DNA of 64,000 bases from an uncultured Lentisphaeria bacterium (GTDB lineage Bacteria > Verrucomicrobiota > Lentisphaeria > Oligosphaerales > Oligosphaeraceae): NCBI GenBank assembly GCA_934661755.1, contig CAKUJM010000004.1, positions 1 through 64,000 of the forward strand, read 5' to 3'. Made by a program: the position numbers and the translations under genes. The notes under the pieces were generated by a model. The model made no database searches. It was given only the letters and a program-made list of their open reading frames with translations, and was not told where the DNA came from. Every line of letters starts with the position of its first letter. Positions within the stretch are counted from its first letter, which is position 1. Below, in pieces: positions 44,037 through 53,817 of the stretch.

Positions 44037-45938
44037 ATGCAGCTTTCGATTTTCACAGACGAGCTGGGGATGGATTTCGCGAAGGGCCTGCCCTATTTCA
44101 GGGAATGGGGTCTTGGATGCGTGGACTTTCGCGGCAACATCATGGGTGGAAGCATTGAGACGCTCTCCGATGCGCAGCTAAGGGATTTGCGCCGCATTCT
44201 GGATGACAACGGCATGAAGACCGGCTGTCTGCAGTCATCCCTGGGCAAGGTTCACCTGCCGGGGCCGGAGGAGCTGGCCCGGCAGCAGGCGAAGTTGGAC
44301 GGCCTGCTGCGGGCGGCGGAGCTTCTGGACTGCCGCCTGGTGCGCAGTTTTTTCTTCTGGCAGCCGCAGGGTGGCCAGGAGGACAGCGGCTTGAGCGACT
44401 TTGTGGTCCGTCCGGACATCCAGGAGCAGGTCCTGTCCCGTTTCCGGCCCTTTGCGCAGCGTGCGCGCGAGGCGGGATTGCGGCTGGCCTTTGAGAATTG
44501 CGGTTGCACGAAGGAGGACTGCTTCAAGCTCCTGGACCTTCTGGACATTCCGGAATGGGGCATCGCCTGGGATCCCAAGAACAGCTGGATGCGGGACAAG
44601 CAGGAACGGGAGCAGGATCTTGACGCCTATCTGAAGAAGATGGCGGCACGCACCATCAATCTCCATGTGAAGTCCACCGGGACGATCTGGTTTGACGGCC
44701 AGTTTGACGCGATCCCGTACGACAGGGTGTTTGCGGCGCTGGCCGATGCCGGCTATGACGGCCTGGTGAGCATAGAGACCCACAATTTCAATCCGGGGCT
44801 CAGCGCTCCGGAGGCCTGCCGCCAGGTGATCCAGGTGGTGAGAAGGGCCTGGCCGGCGGCGGCATCCGGTGCCCAGCAGGAGCGTTGCGCCCTCCAGGCC
44901 GGAACGCTGGTGCGCCCGTATGCCGACGACCCGGTGCGTTTCGGGGTGGTGGGGTTGGGAATGGGCCACAACCGGGCACTGGAGATGGTGAAGACCAGCG
45001 GGATCAAGCTGGTCCAGGTGTGCGATCTTGTCGCCGAGCGCCGCGAACGCACCTCGGAGGCGTGCGCGGTACCGGCGGTGGCGGAATATGCTGAAATGCT
45101 GCGCAACCCCGCCATCGAGGCGGTGATGGTGCTCAACGAAACCGGCCGTCACATGCAGCTGGCAAGGCAGGCCCTTGAGGCAGGCAAGCACGTGCTGGTC
45201 ACAAAGCCGATGGACATGGACCCGGAAAAATGCCTGGAGACCATGCGATTCGCCAAATCCGCGGGGCTGCTGCTGGGGGTGGACCACTGCCGGCGTCTGC
45301 GCCCTTCGGTGCAATCGCTGAAGGCGGCGCAGGAGCACGGCTTTTTTGGCAGGATGCTCAGCGCCTCCGTGACCCTCAAGGTGCGGCGCACCATGGACTA
45401 CTTCCGGGAAAACGGCGGCTGGCGGGGAACCCGGGCGCTGGACGGCGGGGTGCTCAGCAACCAGACAGTCCACCACCTGGACGAGCTGCTCTTCGTCTTC
45501 GGGATGCCGGAGGCGGTCCGCTGCGACTGCTGGACCCAGGACCACGACATCGAATGCGAGGACCTCGGACTTGCCGTGTGGCGCTATGCGGACGGCATGG
45601 TCGTCAACATCTGCGCCACCACCAGCTATCCGCAGTCCAGCTGGTATTACCAGATGGAGCTGCACGGCACGGAGGGCGCCTATGTCCACCGGGAAGGCGG
45701 CCCCGGAAGCCGTCCGGAAAGCAGGTACTTCAAGGACGCCTGGACCGACGCGGCGCCATATCCCCGGGAATGCGGATGGCTCAACTCCATGGACAACTTT
45801 GCCTCGGCCATCCGCCGCCATACGCAGCTGCTGACCACCGCCGAGGGGGGCCGCAACGCGGTGCGGCTGATCCAGGCAATGTACGATTCGGCAGACCATG
45901 GCGGGAAATGGGTCATGCTGCCGTCAAGCCAACCGTGA
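44037..45938 (+). CDS. Fusion of a TIM-barrel sugar isomerase/epimerase and a Gfo/Idh/MocA dehydrogenase
   Basis: 633 aa. Residues 1-280 are a complete xylose-isomerase-like TIM barrel (AP-endonuclease-2 superfamily): LRLAFENCG with a metal Glu, IAWDPKNSW, HVKSTG and SIETHNF. Residues 303-633 are a complete Gfo/Idh/MocA enzyme: Rossmann start GVVGLGMGHN and TKP at 389-391 in place of the usual EKP. The two are normally separate proteins in inositol or keto-sugar pathways. The fusion suggests channelling of an oxo-sugar between isomerisation and NAD(P)-linked oxidation or reduction. First gene of the eight-gene operon; no Shine-Dalgarno, and the leader before it is A/T-rich. Confidence 0.9.
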   Translation: MQLSIFTDELGMDFAKGLPYFREWGLGCVDFRGNIMGGSIETLSDAQLRDLRRILDDNGMKTGCLQSSLGKVHLPGPEELARQQAKLDGLLRAAELLDCRLVRSFFFWQPQGGQEDSGLSDFVVRPDIQEQVLSRFRPFAQRAREAGLRLAFENCGCTKEDCFKLLDLLDIPEWGIAWDPKNSWMRDKQEREQDLDAYLKKMAARTINLHVKSTGTIWFDGQFDAIPYDRVFAALADAGYDGLVSIETHNFNPGLSAPEACRQVIQVVRRAWPAAASGAQQERCALQAGTLVRPYADDPVRFGVVGLGMGHNRALEMVKTSGIKLVQVCDLVAERRERTSEACAVPAVAEYAEMLRNPAIEAVMVLNETGRHMQLARQALEAGKHVLVTKPMDMDPEKCLETMRFAKSAGLLLGVDHCRRLRPSVQSLKAAQEHGFFGRMLSASVTLKVRRTMDYFRENGGWRGTRALDGGVLSNQTVHHLDELLFVFGMPEAVRCDCWTQDHDIECEDLGLAVWRYADGMVVNICATTSYPQSSWYYQMELHGTEGAYVHREGGPGSRPESRYFKDAWTDAAPYPRECGWLNSMDNFASAIRRHTQLLTTAEGGRNAVRLIQAMYDSADHGGKWVMLPSSQP

Positions 45939-45985
45939 AGCCGGAACAATCCCCCACCATGAGTCGAAAAAAAGGAGGCCCAACA

Positions 45986-46669
45986 ATGCATCGTCGCCAG
46001 AAACATCTCTTCACGCTCATCGAGCTTCTTGTAGTCATCGCGATCATCGCCATCCTGGCCAGCATGCTGCTGCCGGCATTGGGCAAAGCCCGCGCAAAGG
46101 CGCGCCAGACCTCCTGCATCAACAACCTGAAGCAGATGGGGCTCATGATCATGCTGTACTGCGACTCCCACAAGGACACCACCATGCCATCCGGAATGCA
46201 GGCGGGTGTGATGCAGAACATCTACTGGCAGTCGATCCTATACTGCGGCAGCGAGGGCAAGGCGGCAACAAGCAACGCGCCGGTCTTCCAGCTCGACTGG
46301 GCAAACCAGGGCGGATACATCAAGGTGAAGACCTTCCAATGCCCCAGCTGGGTCAGAGAGCCCAAGACCGCCCAGATCCCGCCACTGCAGCATTATGCGA
46401 TCAACACCTTCTTCGCCAGCGACCACGTGACCCGGCTGCTTACCTCGATCCGGACGCCGTCAAAGCGGGCGGCGGCACTGGACTACCCCAATGTCCGGAA
46501 AAACAACCGCGCGGGCACGGACTGGATTTCGGCGTGGCGGCATTCATTCAGCGCCAACTACCTTTTCGCGGACGGCCATACGCAGTCCATGCAATTCAAC
46601 GACGTCCCCAATGACAACACCACTGACGAGGGCAAGGAATTCTGGGGACAGCAGAATGTCGCCAACTGA
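45986..46669 (+). CDS. Pseudopilin-like secreted protein with DGH motif
   Basis: 227 aa. The ATG at 45986 has AGGAGG 7 nt upstream. An earlier in-frame ATG (45959) would place the ribosome site inside the gene. FTLIELL starts at residue 9, with Glu13 at +5; Leu precedes Phe instead of the canonical Gly. SCINNLKQM follows, and DGH lies in LFADGHTQSM near the C-terminus. It is the second gene of the operon, 42 bp before the secreted hydrolase gene. The same order, pseudopilin-like then large hydrolase, occurs at 4971/588 on the other strand. Function unknown; probably envelope-anchored. Confidence 0.88.
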   Translation: MHRRQKHLFTLIELLVVIAIIAILASMLLPALGKARAKARQTSCINNLKQMGLMIMLYCDSHKDTTMPSGMQAGVMQNIYWQSILYCGSEGKAATSNAPVFQLDWANQGGYIKVKTFQCPSWVREPKTAQIPPLQHYAINTFFASDHVTRLLTSIRTPSKRAAALDYPNVRKNNRAGTDWISAWRHSFSANYLFADGHTQSMQFNDVPNDNTTDEGKEFWGQQNVAN

Positions 46670-46711
46670 CACCTCCGGACGCCCGCGGACGGCATTTTCC
46701 AGGAACAGCAA

Positions 46712-49700
46712 ATGAAACCGATCACTCTTCCCATTCTGGCGCTGGCGGCCTTTTCGGCCATGCTCCATGCCGCAGCGCCACCGCCACCGGAATTCAGCTT
46801 CACGGAATCGGGCGTCCTGCAGATCGAGTCGCTGAATGTCCAGGCATCCTACCGGGATCCGTCATGGAACACCAAGGAGCAGCAACACGCGCAAAATCCG
46901 GTCGTCCGGAGACAATCCGCCACGCGGCAGACCTTCAGCGGCCAGCTTGGCGATTTCCAGCTTACCCAGCAGGTCGACACTTTTTCAGGGCGGCACTGCC
47001 ATGTGTCATTCGCGCTCGACGCCCCGTCGCCGGTCAGGGTCAATTCGATCTACTGGGGATTTCCGGTATTCATCGGATTGGCGGAGGACAATGAAATCCG
47101 CATCGACGGCAAGCGGATCCGCTTCCCGAAGCAGCTGGGCAAGAGCTTCCCGCAAGTCCATCATGACGTCGGCATGCTTGAACTGCCGCTGGACAACGGC
47201 TTTTTCCAATGCCGGTTCGAACGGCCGGCAAAAGTCCGGATAGAGGATTTGCGGACATGGAACATCCAGGCTTTTGACGTAAGGATATTCTTCTCGCCGG
47301 ACAGCGGCGGCGTCACTTCGGCAAAGCTGGAGGCCGATGTGCGCTACGTCCCCTACCAGGCGGAGCCATTGCCGCTTGCCGGCGGGGCGTCCTCCCGGGG
47401 ACGGCGGGACATCCGCTTCCGGCACATCCCCTTTTCGTGCGGGGAACCGCGCGCCCTTGACCGCGCTCATCCGGTCGCGGAGGTGAATTTGCCGCCCGGA
47501 AGCCGGACGCTCTTTCTGCTCCATGCAGCCGATGCTCCGACCGGCGGAATGGCCGCACAGCTGGAATGCCTCAAGACGGATGGCCTGACGGAGACATTTC
47601 CGATCATCGCCGGCAGCCAGGTCGGCTCCGCCGGCGCCGGCAGCGCCCCGTCGGCCGCCTATGAAATCGAGGGACAGGGTGACGCCCACTGGTATGTCGC
47701 GGCATTTCCCCTTCCTGAGCAGACCAGGACGGTGCGGATCCGCCACGCCCAGCCCGAAGGCGACGGCAAATACTGGCTGCTGGGCGCAGCCTGCTCGGAG
47801 CAGGCAATCCCGCTGCGGGCGTCAAATGGCGATTTCACCCTGAAAAATGGCAAGGACTGGCGGAGAATGACGGTCAAGCTGGATGTCGTCGCCGGATCGG
47901 CGCTGGATTTGAGCGCCTTCACGGTGGATGCGCCGGCGGGGAAGCATGGCCGCGTCGTTGTCCGCGACGGCCATTTCCAGTTTGCCGGCCGCCCCGGCAC
48001 GCCCGTGCGCTTCCACGGCGCCAATTTGTGCTTCTCCTCTTGCTTTCCGACCAGGGAGCAGGCCGAGATCATCGCCCGGAGGCTGGCACGGCAGGGATTC
48101 AATGCCGTGCGGTTCCACCACTTCGACCAGCTGCTGGTGAAGAAGCTGCCAAACGACAGCGGCGTCATTGACCCGGCGCAGCTGGACAGGATGGAGTATC
48201 TGGTTTCGGCGCTGAAGAATGCGGGGATATACATCACGCTGGACCTCTATACGATCCGCACCAGCATGCCCGGCGAATTGGCGGCATTTCCGGAGGGGTT
48301 GCGCAAATACGACCCGCTGAACCACAAGATCGCCATGCTGCTCTACCCCGAGGCGCGCGCAAGATTCAAGTCGTTCGTCACTTCGCTGCTCACCCACCGG
48401 AACCCCTACACGGGAATGACTTGGGCCGAGGACCCCGTCTTCAGCCATATCAGCGTGCTGAATGAAAACAACCCCCGCCACCTCTACGACCGTACGATCC
48501 CGCAGATAAAAAGGGAACTGCGGCGGCAAACCGAGGAATATTGCCTGGCGAACAAGCTGCCGCTGACGGACTCCAGCCGCCGCGACCGGGGAATGGAGGT
48601 GCTGATGATCCGATATGGCGAATACTGGGATGAAATTACAGCCTTCCTGCGCGGCATCGGCCTGAATGCGCCGCTGACGGAACAGAATTTCTGCTCCTAT
48701 CCATACCTGCTTGACCAACGGAGAAACTACGACTACGTTGACAACCACAAGTACTGGGACCACCCGAATTTCGGGGGGAAGCAATGGGGGCTGCCGATGT
48801 ATTTTCTCGGGGAAAGCGCCTTGCGGCACCGGGCGCCGGTGCCCAAGTGGCTGGGATCTTCCCGCGTATTCGGCAAGCCGTACACGGTGACGGAGCTTGA
48901 CTTCTGCTATCCGAACTCCTGCCGGGCGGAAGGATCGCTGCTCTATTTCGCCATCGGGGCACTGCAGGATTGGGACGGGATGTACCACTACGACTACGCC
49001 GATGGCCTGGGGCGGATGTTCCCGCAGGACCGGCAGCAATTGCGGATCTTCGACATCTGCAACGACATGTCCCGCCTGATTCCCGCCAGACTCGGGACGG
49101 TGCTCTTCCTCCGGGGGGATGTGTCGGCCGCCAAGACCGCCTATCCGGTCGCCGTCGACACCTCCTCGCCTGGCGCGTCGGCCACGCGCTTCCCCGAGCC
49201 TGCGGAGGATCTGATTTTCCGCGGCCTCACCGGATCGCTGCTTGCCCGCAACGGCGTGCTGGTCGATCCGCTGCCTGAAGGCACCCGGGCGATCTTCGAT
49301 CTGGATCATACCCTGAATAATCCACCGGTGCCGCGAATCGACGACTCGAGGACGGATGCGCAGATTCAAAGCGACACCGGTCAGATCCTGGTTGATTTTT
49401 CCCGCCATGCCTTCAGCGTCGTGACCCCGCGCACGGAAGCCGCGGCATTCCCCGCCGGCGACGGCTTTTCCGGAAAGGTGCTGACGGCGCATTCGCGCAA
49501 GGCGTTCGGAGTCGTGGGGGCGATCGCCCTGGACGATGCACCGCTTTCGCAAAGCGCCAGGATCCTGATCCTGCATGTCACCGACTGCAAGCAGGAAGAC
49601 AGCCTGTTCGACTCGCCCAGGCAGACAATCCTCAAGAAATATGGCGACCTGCGGCATGTGCTTGGCCAGCATGGCATCTGCGACCTCACCCTCGCCCTGC

Positions 49701-49864
49701 CCCCGCGGAACTGGCGGCTGTTCGCCCTGGATTTCGACGGAACCCGGCTGGGTGAAGTCGCCTTCCAGCGGCAGGATGGGCTGATCCGCTTTTCGGCTGA
49801 CACCTTCCATGTCGATGGGCATGTGGTCTTCGCCTACGAACTGACGGCGGCGCCGACTCCGTGA
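46712..49864 (+). CDS. Large secreted glycoside hydrolase with clan GH-A-like barrel
   Basis: 1050 aa. Signal peptide MKPITLPILALAAFSAMLHA. The N-terminal half is beta-rich. The barrel begins at about residue 430 with RFHGANLCF and NAVRFHHFDQL. Probable acid/base Glu585 in VLNENN and nucleophile Glu728 in VTELDF sit 143 residues apart, as in clan A enzymes (GH5/GH42-like). A beta-sandwich follows. It is likely to cut a glycan on the surface or in the periplasm and to supply the sugar used by the downstream enzymes. Exact family and substrate cannot be assigned from sequence alone. Confidence 0.85.
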   Translation: MKPITLPILALAAFSAMLHAAAPPPPEFSFTESGVLQIESLNVQASYRDPSWNTKEQQHAQNPVVRRQSATRQTFSGQLGDFQLTQQVDTFSGRHCHVSFALDAPSPVRVNSIYWGFPVFIGLAEDNEIRIDGKRIRFPKQLGKSFPQVHHDVGMLELPLDNGFFQCRFERPAKVRIEDLRTWNIQAFDVRIFFSPDSGGVTSAKLEADVRYVPYQAEPLPLAGGASSRGRRDIRFRHIPFSCGEPRALDRAHPVAEVNLPPGSRTLFLLHAADAPTGGMAAQLECLKTDGLTETFPIIAGSQVGSAGAGSAPSAAYEIEGQGDAHWYVAAFPLPEQTRTVRIRHAQPEGDGKYWLLGAACSEQAIPLRASNGDFTLKNGKDWRRMTVKLDVVAGSALDLSAFTVDAPAGKHGRVVVRDGHFQFAGRPGTPVRFHGANLCFSSCFPTREQAEIIARRLARQGFNAVRFHHFDQLLVKKLPNDSGVIDPAQLDRMEYLVSALKNAGIYITLDLYTIRTSMPGELAAFPEGLRKYDPLNHKIAMLLYPEARARFKSFVTSLLTHRNPYTGMTWAEDPVFSHISVLNENNPRHLYDRTIPQIKRELRRQTEEYCLANKLPLTDSSRRDRGMEVLMIRYGEYWDEITAFLRGIGLNAPLTEQNFCSYPYLLDQRRNYDYVDNHKYWDHPNFGGKQWGLPMYFLGESALRHRAPVPKWLGSSRVFGKPYTVTELDFCYPNSCRAEGSLLYFAIGALQDWDGMYHYDYADGLGRMFPQDRQQLRIFDICNDMSRLIPARLGTVLFLRGDVSAAKTAYPVAVDTSSPGASATRFPEPAEDLIFRGLTGSLLARNGVLVDPLPEGTRAIFDLDHTLNNPPVPRIDDSRTDAQIQSDTGQILVDFSRHAFSVVTPRTEAAAFPAGDGFSGKVLTAHSRKAFGVVGAIALDDAPLSQSARILILHVTDCKQEDSLFDSPRQTILKKYGDLRHVLGQHGICDLTLALPPRNWRLFALDFDGTRLGEVAFQRQDGLIRFSADTFHVDGHVVFAYELTAAPTP

Positions 49865-49920
49865 TGCGGAGGAGGGATTCCGAAGGCGAGCAGCATCGCA
49901 CCATGCCGCGAGGGACAAAA

Positions 49921-50820
49921 ATGACACGAGGACTGATTGCTTCCATCCAGCGCTTTTCGCTCAATGACGGCCCTGGCATCCGGACCACGGTTTTCTTCAA
50001 GGGCTGCAACCTGCATTGCGCATGGTGCCATAATCCGGAGACGATCACCCCCGGCCAGGAGCTGCTTTTTCATCCGGAGCGGTGCATCGGCTGCGGCCAT
50101 TGCCTCCAGGCCTGCCCCGCCGGGGCGCTCACGGCGGACGGCGCGGCCATTCGCTGGAATCCCGGCCGATGCGCCCGCTGCGGCCAATGCGCAAAAACCT
50201 GCTTCCCCGGCGCCAGGGAAATGGCCGGACGCCATTGCACCGTGCCCGAGGTGATGCGCGAAATCCTGCAGGACCGCGCCTATTATGATGATTCACATGG
50301 CGGAGTGACGCTTTCCGGGGGCGAGTTCTCCTGCCAGCCGGAATTCGCAAATGAGCTCATCGATGCCTGCCATGCCGAGGGCATCCAGGTGGCGGCGGAG
50401 ACGAACCTGTGCCTCAATTTCGACGCCCTTCGCAGCACCCTGGAAAAGCTGGACATGATCCTTTTCGATGTCAAGCTTTTCGATTGCCGGCAGCACCAGG
50501 AATGGACCGGCGCCGGCAATGGCGAGATCCTGGCCAATGTCCGCAGGATCGATGCGCTGGGAATGCCGCTTGTCGCCCGCACGCCGCTTGTCCCCAAGGT
50601 GACCGCGACCGCGCAGAACATCTCCGCCATTGCCGGCTTCCTGAAGGGCCTGGGCCATCTGCGGCGATATGAACTGCTGAACTTCAATCCGCTGGGGGCG
50701 GACAAGCTGTGCGCCCTCCAGCGGGAAAATCCGTTCCGCGACGCGCGGCCGCTCCCGGAGGACGACTTGGAGGCGCTGCGACGCACGGCCGCCGCCTTCG
50801 TGGACACGGTCATCGGATGA
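49921..50820 (+). CDS. Glycyl radical enzyme activating protein (radical SAM)
   Basis: 299 aa. Starts MTRGLIASIQRFSLNDGPG. The radical-SAM motif CNLHCAWC (Cys29, Cys33, Cys36) is followed by a ferredoxin-like insert with two 4Fe-4S ligand sets (CIGCGHCLQACP and CARCGQCAKTC). This is the size and layout of the activases for dehydratase-type GREs, and it is longer than PflA or NrdG. SAM-binding Gly motif SGGEFSCQ. It abstracts hydrogen from Gly714 of the enzyme encoded 4 bp downstream. The in-frame upstream ATG codons lack family residues. Confidence 0.94.
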   Translation: MTRGLIASIQRFSLNDGPGIRTTVFFKGCNLHCAWCHNPETITPGQELLFHPERCIGCGHCLQACPAGALTADGAAIRWNPGRCARCGQCAKTCFPGAREMAGRHCTVPEVMREILQDRAYYDDSHGGVTLSGGEFSCQPEFANELIDACHAEGIQVAAETNLCLNFDALRSTLEKLDMILFDVKLFDCRQHQEWTGAGNGEILANVRRIDALGMPLVARTPLVPKVTATAQNISAIAGFLKGLGHLRRYELLNFNPLGADKLCALQRENPFRDARPLPEDDLEALRRTAAAFVDTVIG

Positions 50821-50824
50821 CGAC

Positions 50825-53047
50825 ATGAAAATCCAGTACATCAACGAATATCCGGCGGACCGGACCTTTAACTACGCCGAGCGCCTCGCCCTGCTGCGGG
50901 AGCGCAAGCTGCAGCAGACCGCCGAAAAGGTGGCCAGGGAAGGCGGACTGGACGAGGACGACTACGGCCGGGTCGTCGCCCCGGACTACTTCCATTTCAA
51001 GACCATCCCCAACCACCCGGACGGCTTTTTCTACGGCTATTCCGGCTGGACCGAAAATTTCACCCGGCTGCTGGCGGAACACCCGGTCTACATCGACCCC
51101 GTCGATGCATTCGTCGGGCGCGGATTCTTCTTCCTGATCCGGCTGCGCGGCATGACCGGCGATCCATCCTACCCATACCCATGGAATCCCGCCTTCCCCT
51201 TTGACGACCTGAAAAAGGAGTTCGCCCGGTACAACATCATCTGCGGAATCGGGCGCGACCACCACTTCACCCCCGACATCGCCATGGGGCTGAGGCTCGG
51301 ATGGGGCGGCATCCTGCAAAAGCTGGAGACGCACAAGGCCCAAAGCCATGATCCGTCCACCGGCGAGTTCTACGACAGCGAGATTGCAGTCGTCAAGGCG
51401 ATCATCGGCTTCCTGCGGCGGACCTCCTATCAGCTGGCGGAGTTCGCCCTGATCGAGAAAAACCCGACCCTCCGCAAAAATCTGGAGGAGATGGCCGACA
51501 TCAACTTCCGCATGGCCGACGGCATTCCCGGAACGATGCGCGAGGCGATCCAGTGGATGTGCCACTTCAGCATGCTGAGCCGTCTCTACAACCGCGGCTC
51601 CGCTGGCGGACAGCTCGACCAGCTGCTGCTGCCCTACTACGAAAAAGACCTCCGGGACGGGCGGATCACCGACGAGGAGGCCAAATTCTACCTGGGGTGC
51701 CTCTTCTTCAACGACTCCAGATACTATCAGCTTGGCGGCCCCGGCCTCGATGGCAGCGACACGACCAACCATCTGTCGTATCTGATCCTTGACGCGGCGG
51801 ATGCGACCGACATCGCCTGCAACCTGACGGTGCGCCTTCACGACAGGACCGACCCGGTGTTCCTGCGCAAGGCCGTCGAGTGCCTTTTCCGCAACCAGCA
51901 TGGCTGGCCGCGCTTCTCCGGCGATTCCGCGCTGGTCGACGGCTTCATGCGCTGCGGCTTTTCCCGGGATGATGCGATCCGCCGCATCTCCTCCGGATGC
52001 CACTGGATGAGCATCCCGGGAATGGAGTACACCCTCAACGACATTGTCAAGATCAACCACGCCAAGGTCTTCGAGGTCGCCTGGCAGGAGATGGTGGCGC
52101 CATCCCCGGAACCGCCATCCCTGGAAAGGCTGCATCGGCTCTACCTCATGCATCTGGAGCGCGCGGTCAAGGCCACGGCGGCGGGGATCCGCTTCCACCT
52201 GGACCATCAGGATCAAAATGAACCGGAGCTGATATTGAATCTGCTCTCCCATGGCCCGATTGAAAAAGGCTGCGATGTGACCAAAGGCGCCACCTACTTC
52301 AACATGTGCATGGACGGCTGCGCCATCGCCACGGTGGCGGACAGCTTTGCGGCGGTGGAACAGCGGGTGGTCAGGGAAAAACGGCTCACCTTCGCGGAAC
52401 TGGACCGGCACCTGAAGGCGGATTTCGCCGGAGTCGAAGGCGAATACGTGCGCCAGATGCTCCTGCACTCCGAGCGCTACGGCGGCGGCGACACCACCGG
52501 CGACGCCTGGGCCCGGCGGATCAGCCGGGAATACTCGGAGCTGGTGCGCGCCGAAAACCAAAACTACCCGGGGCTGAATTTCATCCCCGGGTGGTTCTCC
52601 TGGTCGCACACCGCCTTCTTCGGCAGAAATGTCGGCGCGACCCCCAATGGCCGGAAGGCCGGCGAGGCAATCAGCCATGGCGCCAACCCCCACCCCGGAT
52701 TCCGCCGTGACGGCGCCGTGACCGCGATGGCGAACTCCATCGCCGCAATCCAGCCGGGATACGGCAACACCGCGCCGGTGCAGCTGGAGCTGGACCCGGC
52801 GGTGGCGCAGACCCCGGAGGCGCTGGACAAGCTGGTGAGCATGATCCGCACCATCCTGCTCACCGGCAACACCCTGCTCAACATCAACCTGATCGACGGC
52901 GACAAGGTGCTGGCCGCCCACCGGGATCCGTCACTTTTCCCGGACCTGGTGGTGCGGGTGACCGGGTTCACCGCCTACTTTTCCATGCTCTCGCCGGCAT
53001 TCCGGCAACTCGTCGTGGACCGGATCATCGACAGGAGGAAACTCTGA
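50825..53047 (+). CDS. Glycyl radical enzyme with non-canonical thiyl loop
   Basis: 740 aa, PFL/diol-dehydratase fold. The glycyl radical residue is Gly714 in RVTGFTAYF, 26 residues from the end, as in pyruvate formate-lyase. The active-site cysteine loop reads SSGCHWMS, with Cys392 followed by His393 and Trp394. Known dehydratase, lyase and decarboxylase GREs have GCxEP here, and PFL has CCVSP. The catalytic Glu of the CxE motif is therefore missing. The helix after the loop (INHAKVFEVAW) fits the family. A further motif ATPNGR replaces the usual ATPDGR. It lies 4 bp after its activase. Substrate unknown; a sugar-derived polyol or keto-sugar is suggested by the operon. Confidence 0.94.
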   Translation: MKIQYINEYPADRTFNYAERLALLRERKLQQTAEKVAREGGLDEDDYGRVVAPDYFHFKTIPNHPDGFFYGYSGWTENFTRLLAEHPVYIDPVDAFVGRGFFFLIRLRGMTGDPSYPYPWNPAFPFDDLKKEFARYNIICGIGRDHHFTPDIAMGLRLGWGGILQKLETHKAQSHDPSTGEFYDSEIAVVKAIIGFLRRTSYQLAEFALIEKNPTLRKNLEEMADINFRMADGIPGTMREAIQWMCHFSMLSRLYNRGSAGGQLDQLLLPYYEKDLRDGRITDEEAKFYLGCLFFNDSRYYQLGGPGLDGSDTTNHLSYLILDAADATDIACNLTVRLHDRTDPVFLRKAVECLFRNQHGWPRFSGDSALVDGFMRCGFSRDDAIRRISSGCHWMSIPGMEYTLNDIVKINHAKVFEVAWQEMVAPSPEPPSLERLHRLYLMHLERAVKATAAGIRFHLDHQDQNEPELILNLLSHGPIEKGCDVTKGATYFNMCMDGCAIATVADSFAAVEQRVVREKRLTFAELDRHLKADFAGVEGEYVRQMLLHSERYGGGDTTGDAWARRISREYSELVRAENQNYPGLNFIPGWFSWSHTAFFGRNVGATPNGRKAGEAISHGANPHPGFRRDGAVTAMANSIAAIQPGYGNTAPVQLELDPAVAQTPEALDKLVSMIRTILLTGNTLLNINLIDGDKVLAAHRDPSLFPDLVVRVTGFTAYFSMLSPAFRQLVVDRIIDRRKL

Positions 53048-53049
53048 AA

Positions 53050-53817
53050 ATGGACAACATTGAAATGATCAAGCTGGAGGATGCCGGCAAGGCCGCGCGC
53101 GTCCCGATGCTGCCGGGGAGCATCCCCGGCGCTGAAGTCACCCTGGTGACGGCAGATGCCGGCGGGGAACTGGCCCTTGCGCCCATTCCCGGCAAGGCGA
53201 GGATCCTGCTGACCATCGACGGCGCAGGCGTCTTTGCCGCCGGCGGCACCCGGCAGGACTTTTCCGGCCGCTGGATCTTCATCCCGTCATTTGAGCAGCG
53301 CGCGACCCTGGCCTGCGCGGAAAAGACCCGCATACTCGAAATCGTCTGGCAGATCCCGGACGGCAGCATCGGGGAATGGGAACACCCCGGACAGCAATTC
53401 CCGTACATCCAGGAATACTGGTCATGCCCCCAATACCGCGACAAGAACAAGAGCGACAAGACCATCAGCCGCGAAATGGTCCGGCAGCGGATTGTCCCCG
53501 GCTTTTGCATGGGGTCGGTGGAGTCCTACGGCTACGACAAGGTCGCACAGCACCCCCACCCGATGCTTGACCAGTTTTTCTTCAGCTTCCCGGAAAATGA
53601 CACCGAAGTGCTGATCGACGACTTCCGGGTGCCGCAGCGTGGCGACACCCTGCTGCACATCCCCCTGGGCTCCAACCATGGCGTGGAGGTCTTCGAGCCC
53701 AACCACATGCATTACATCTGGATCGACTTCTTCCTGGGCCAGGCGGGGCTGGAACGGCTTGACAGCAGCCACCGGCATACCGGCACGATGCGATCCTTTT
53801 CGGAGCCGCGCAGATGA
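53050..53817 (+). CDS. Cupin-like protein of the GRE operon
   Basis: 255 aa, 2 bp after the GRE stop. Two beta-rich halves. The second has His motifs of a metal-binding cupin (QHPHPMLDQ, residues about 165-173, and GSNHGVEVFEPNHMHY about 215-230). The first half has fewer metal ligands. The layout resembles bicupin sugar isomerases or keto-sugar dehydratases. No family is recognised with confidence. Tight packing between the GRE and the FAD enzyme argues that it handles the GRE's substrate or product. Its stop overlaps the next gene's ATG by 4 bp. Confidence 0.72.
   Translation: MDNIEMIKLEDAGKAARVPMLPGSIPGAEVTLVTADAGGELALAPIPGKARILLTIDGAGVFAAGGTRQDFSGRWIFIPSFEQRATLACAEKTRILEIVWQIPDGSIGEWEHPGQQFPYIQEYWSCPQYRDKNKSDKTISREMVRQRIVPGFCMGSVESYGYDKVAQHPHPMLDQFFFSFPENDTEVLIDDFRVPQRGDTLLHIPLGSNHGVEVFEPNHMHYIWIDFFLGQAGLERLDSSHRHTGTMRSFSEPRR

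Noticed and set aside
45230..45985. Upstream extension of the pseudopilin gene to 479 residues
   Set aside because: It overlaps the fused dehydrogenase in another frame; the AGGAGG site fixes the start at 45986.
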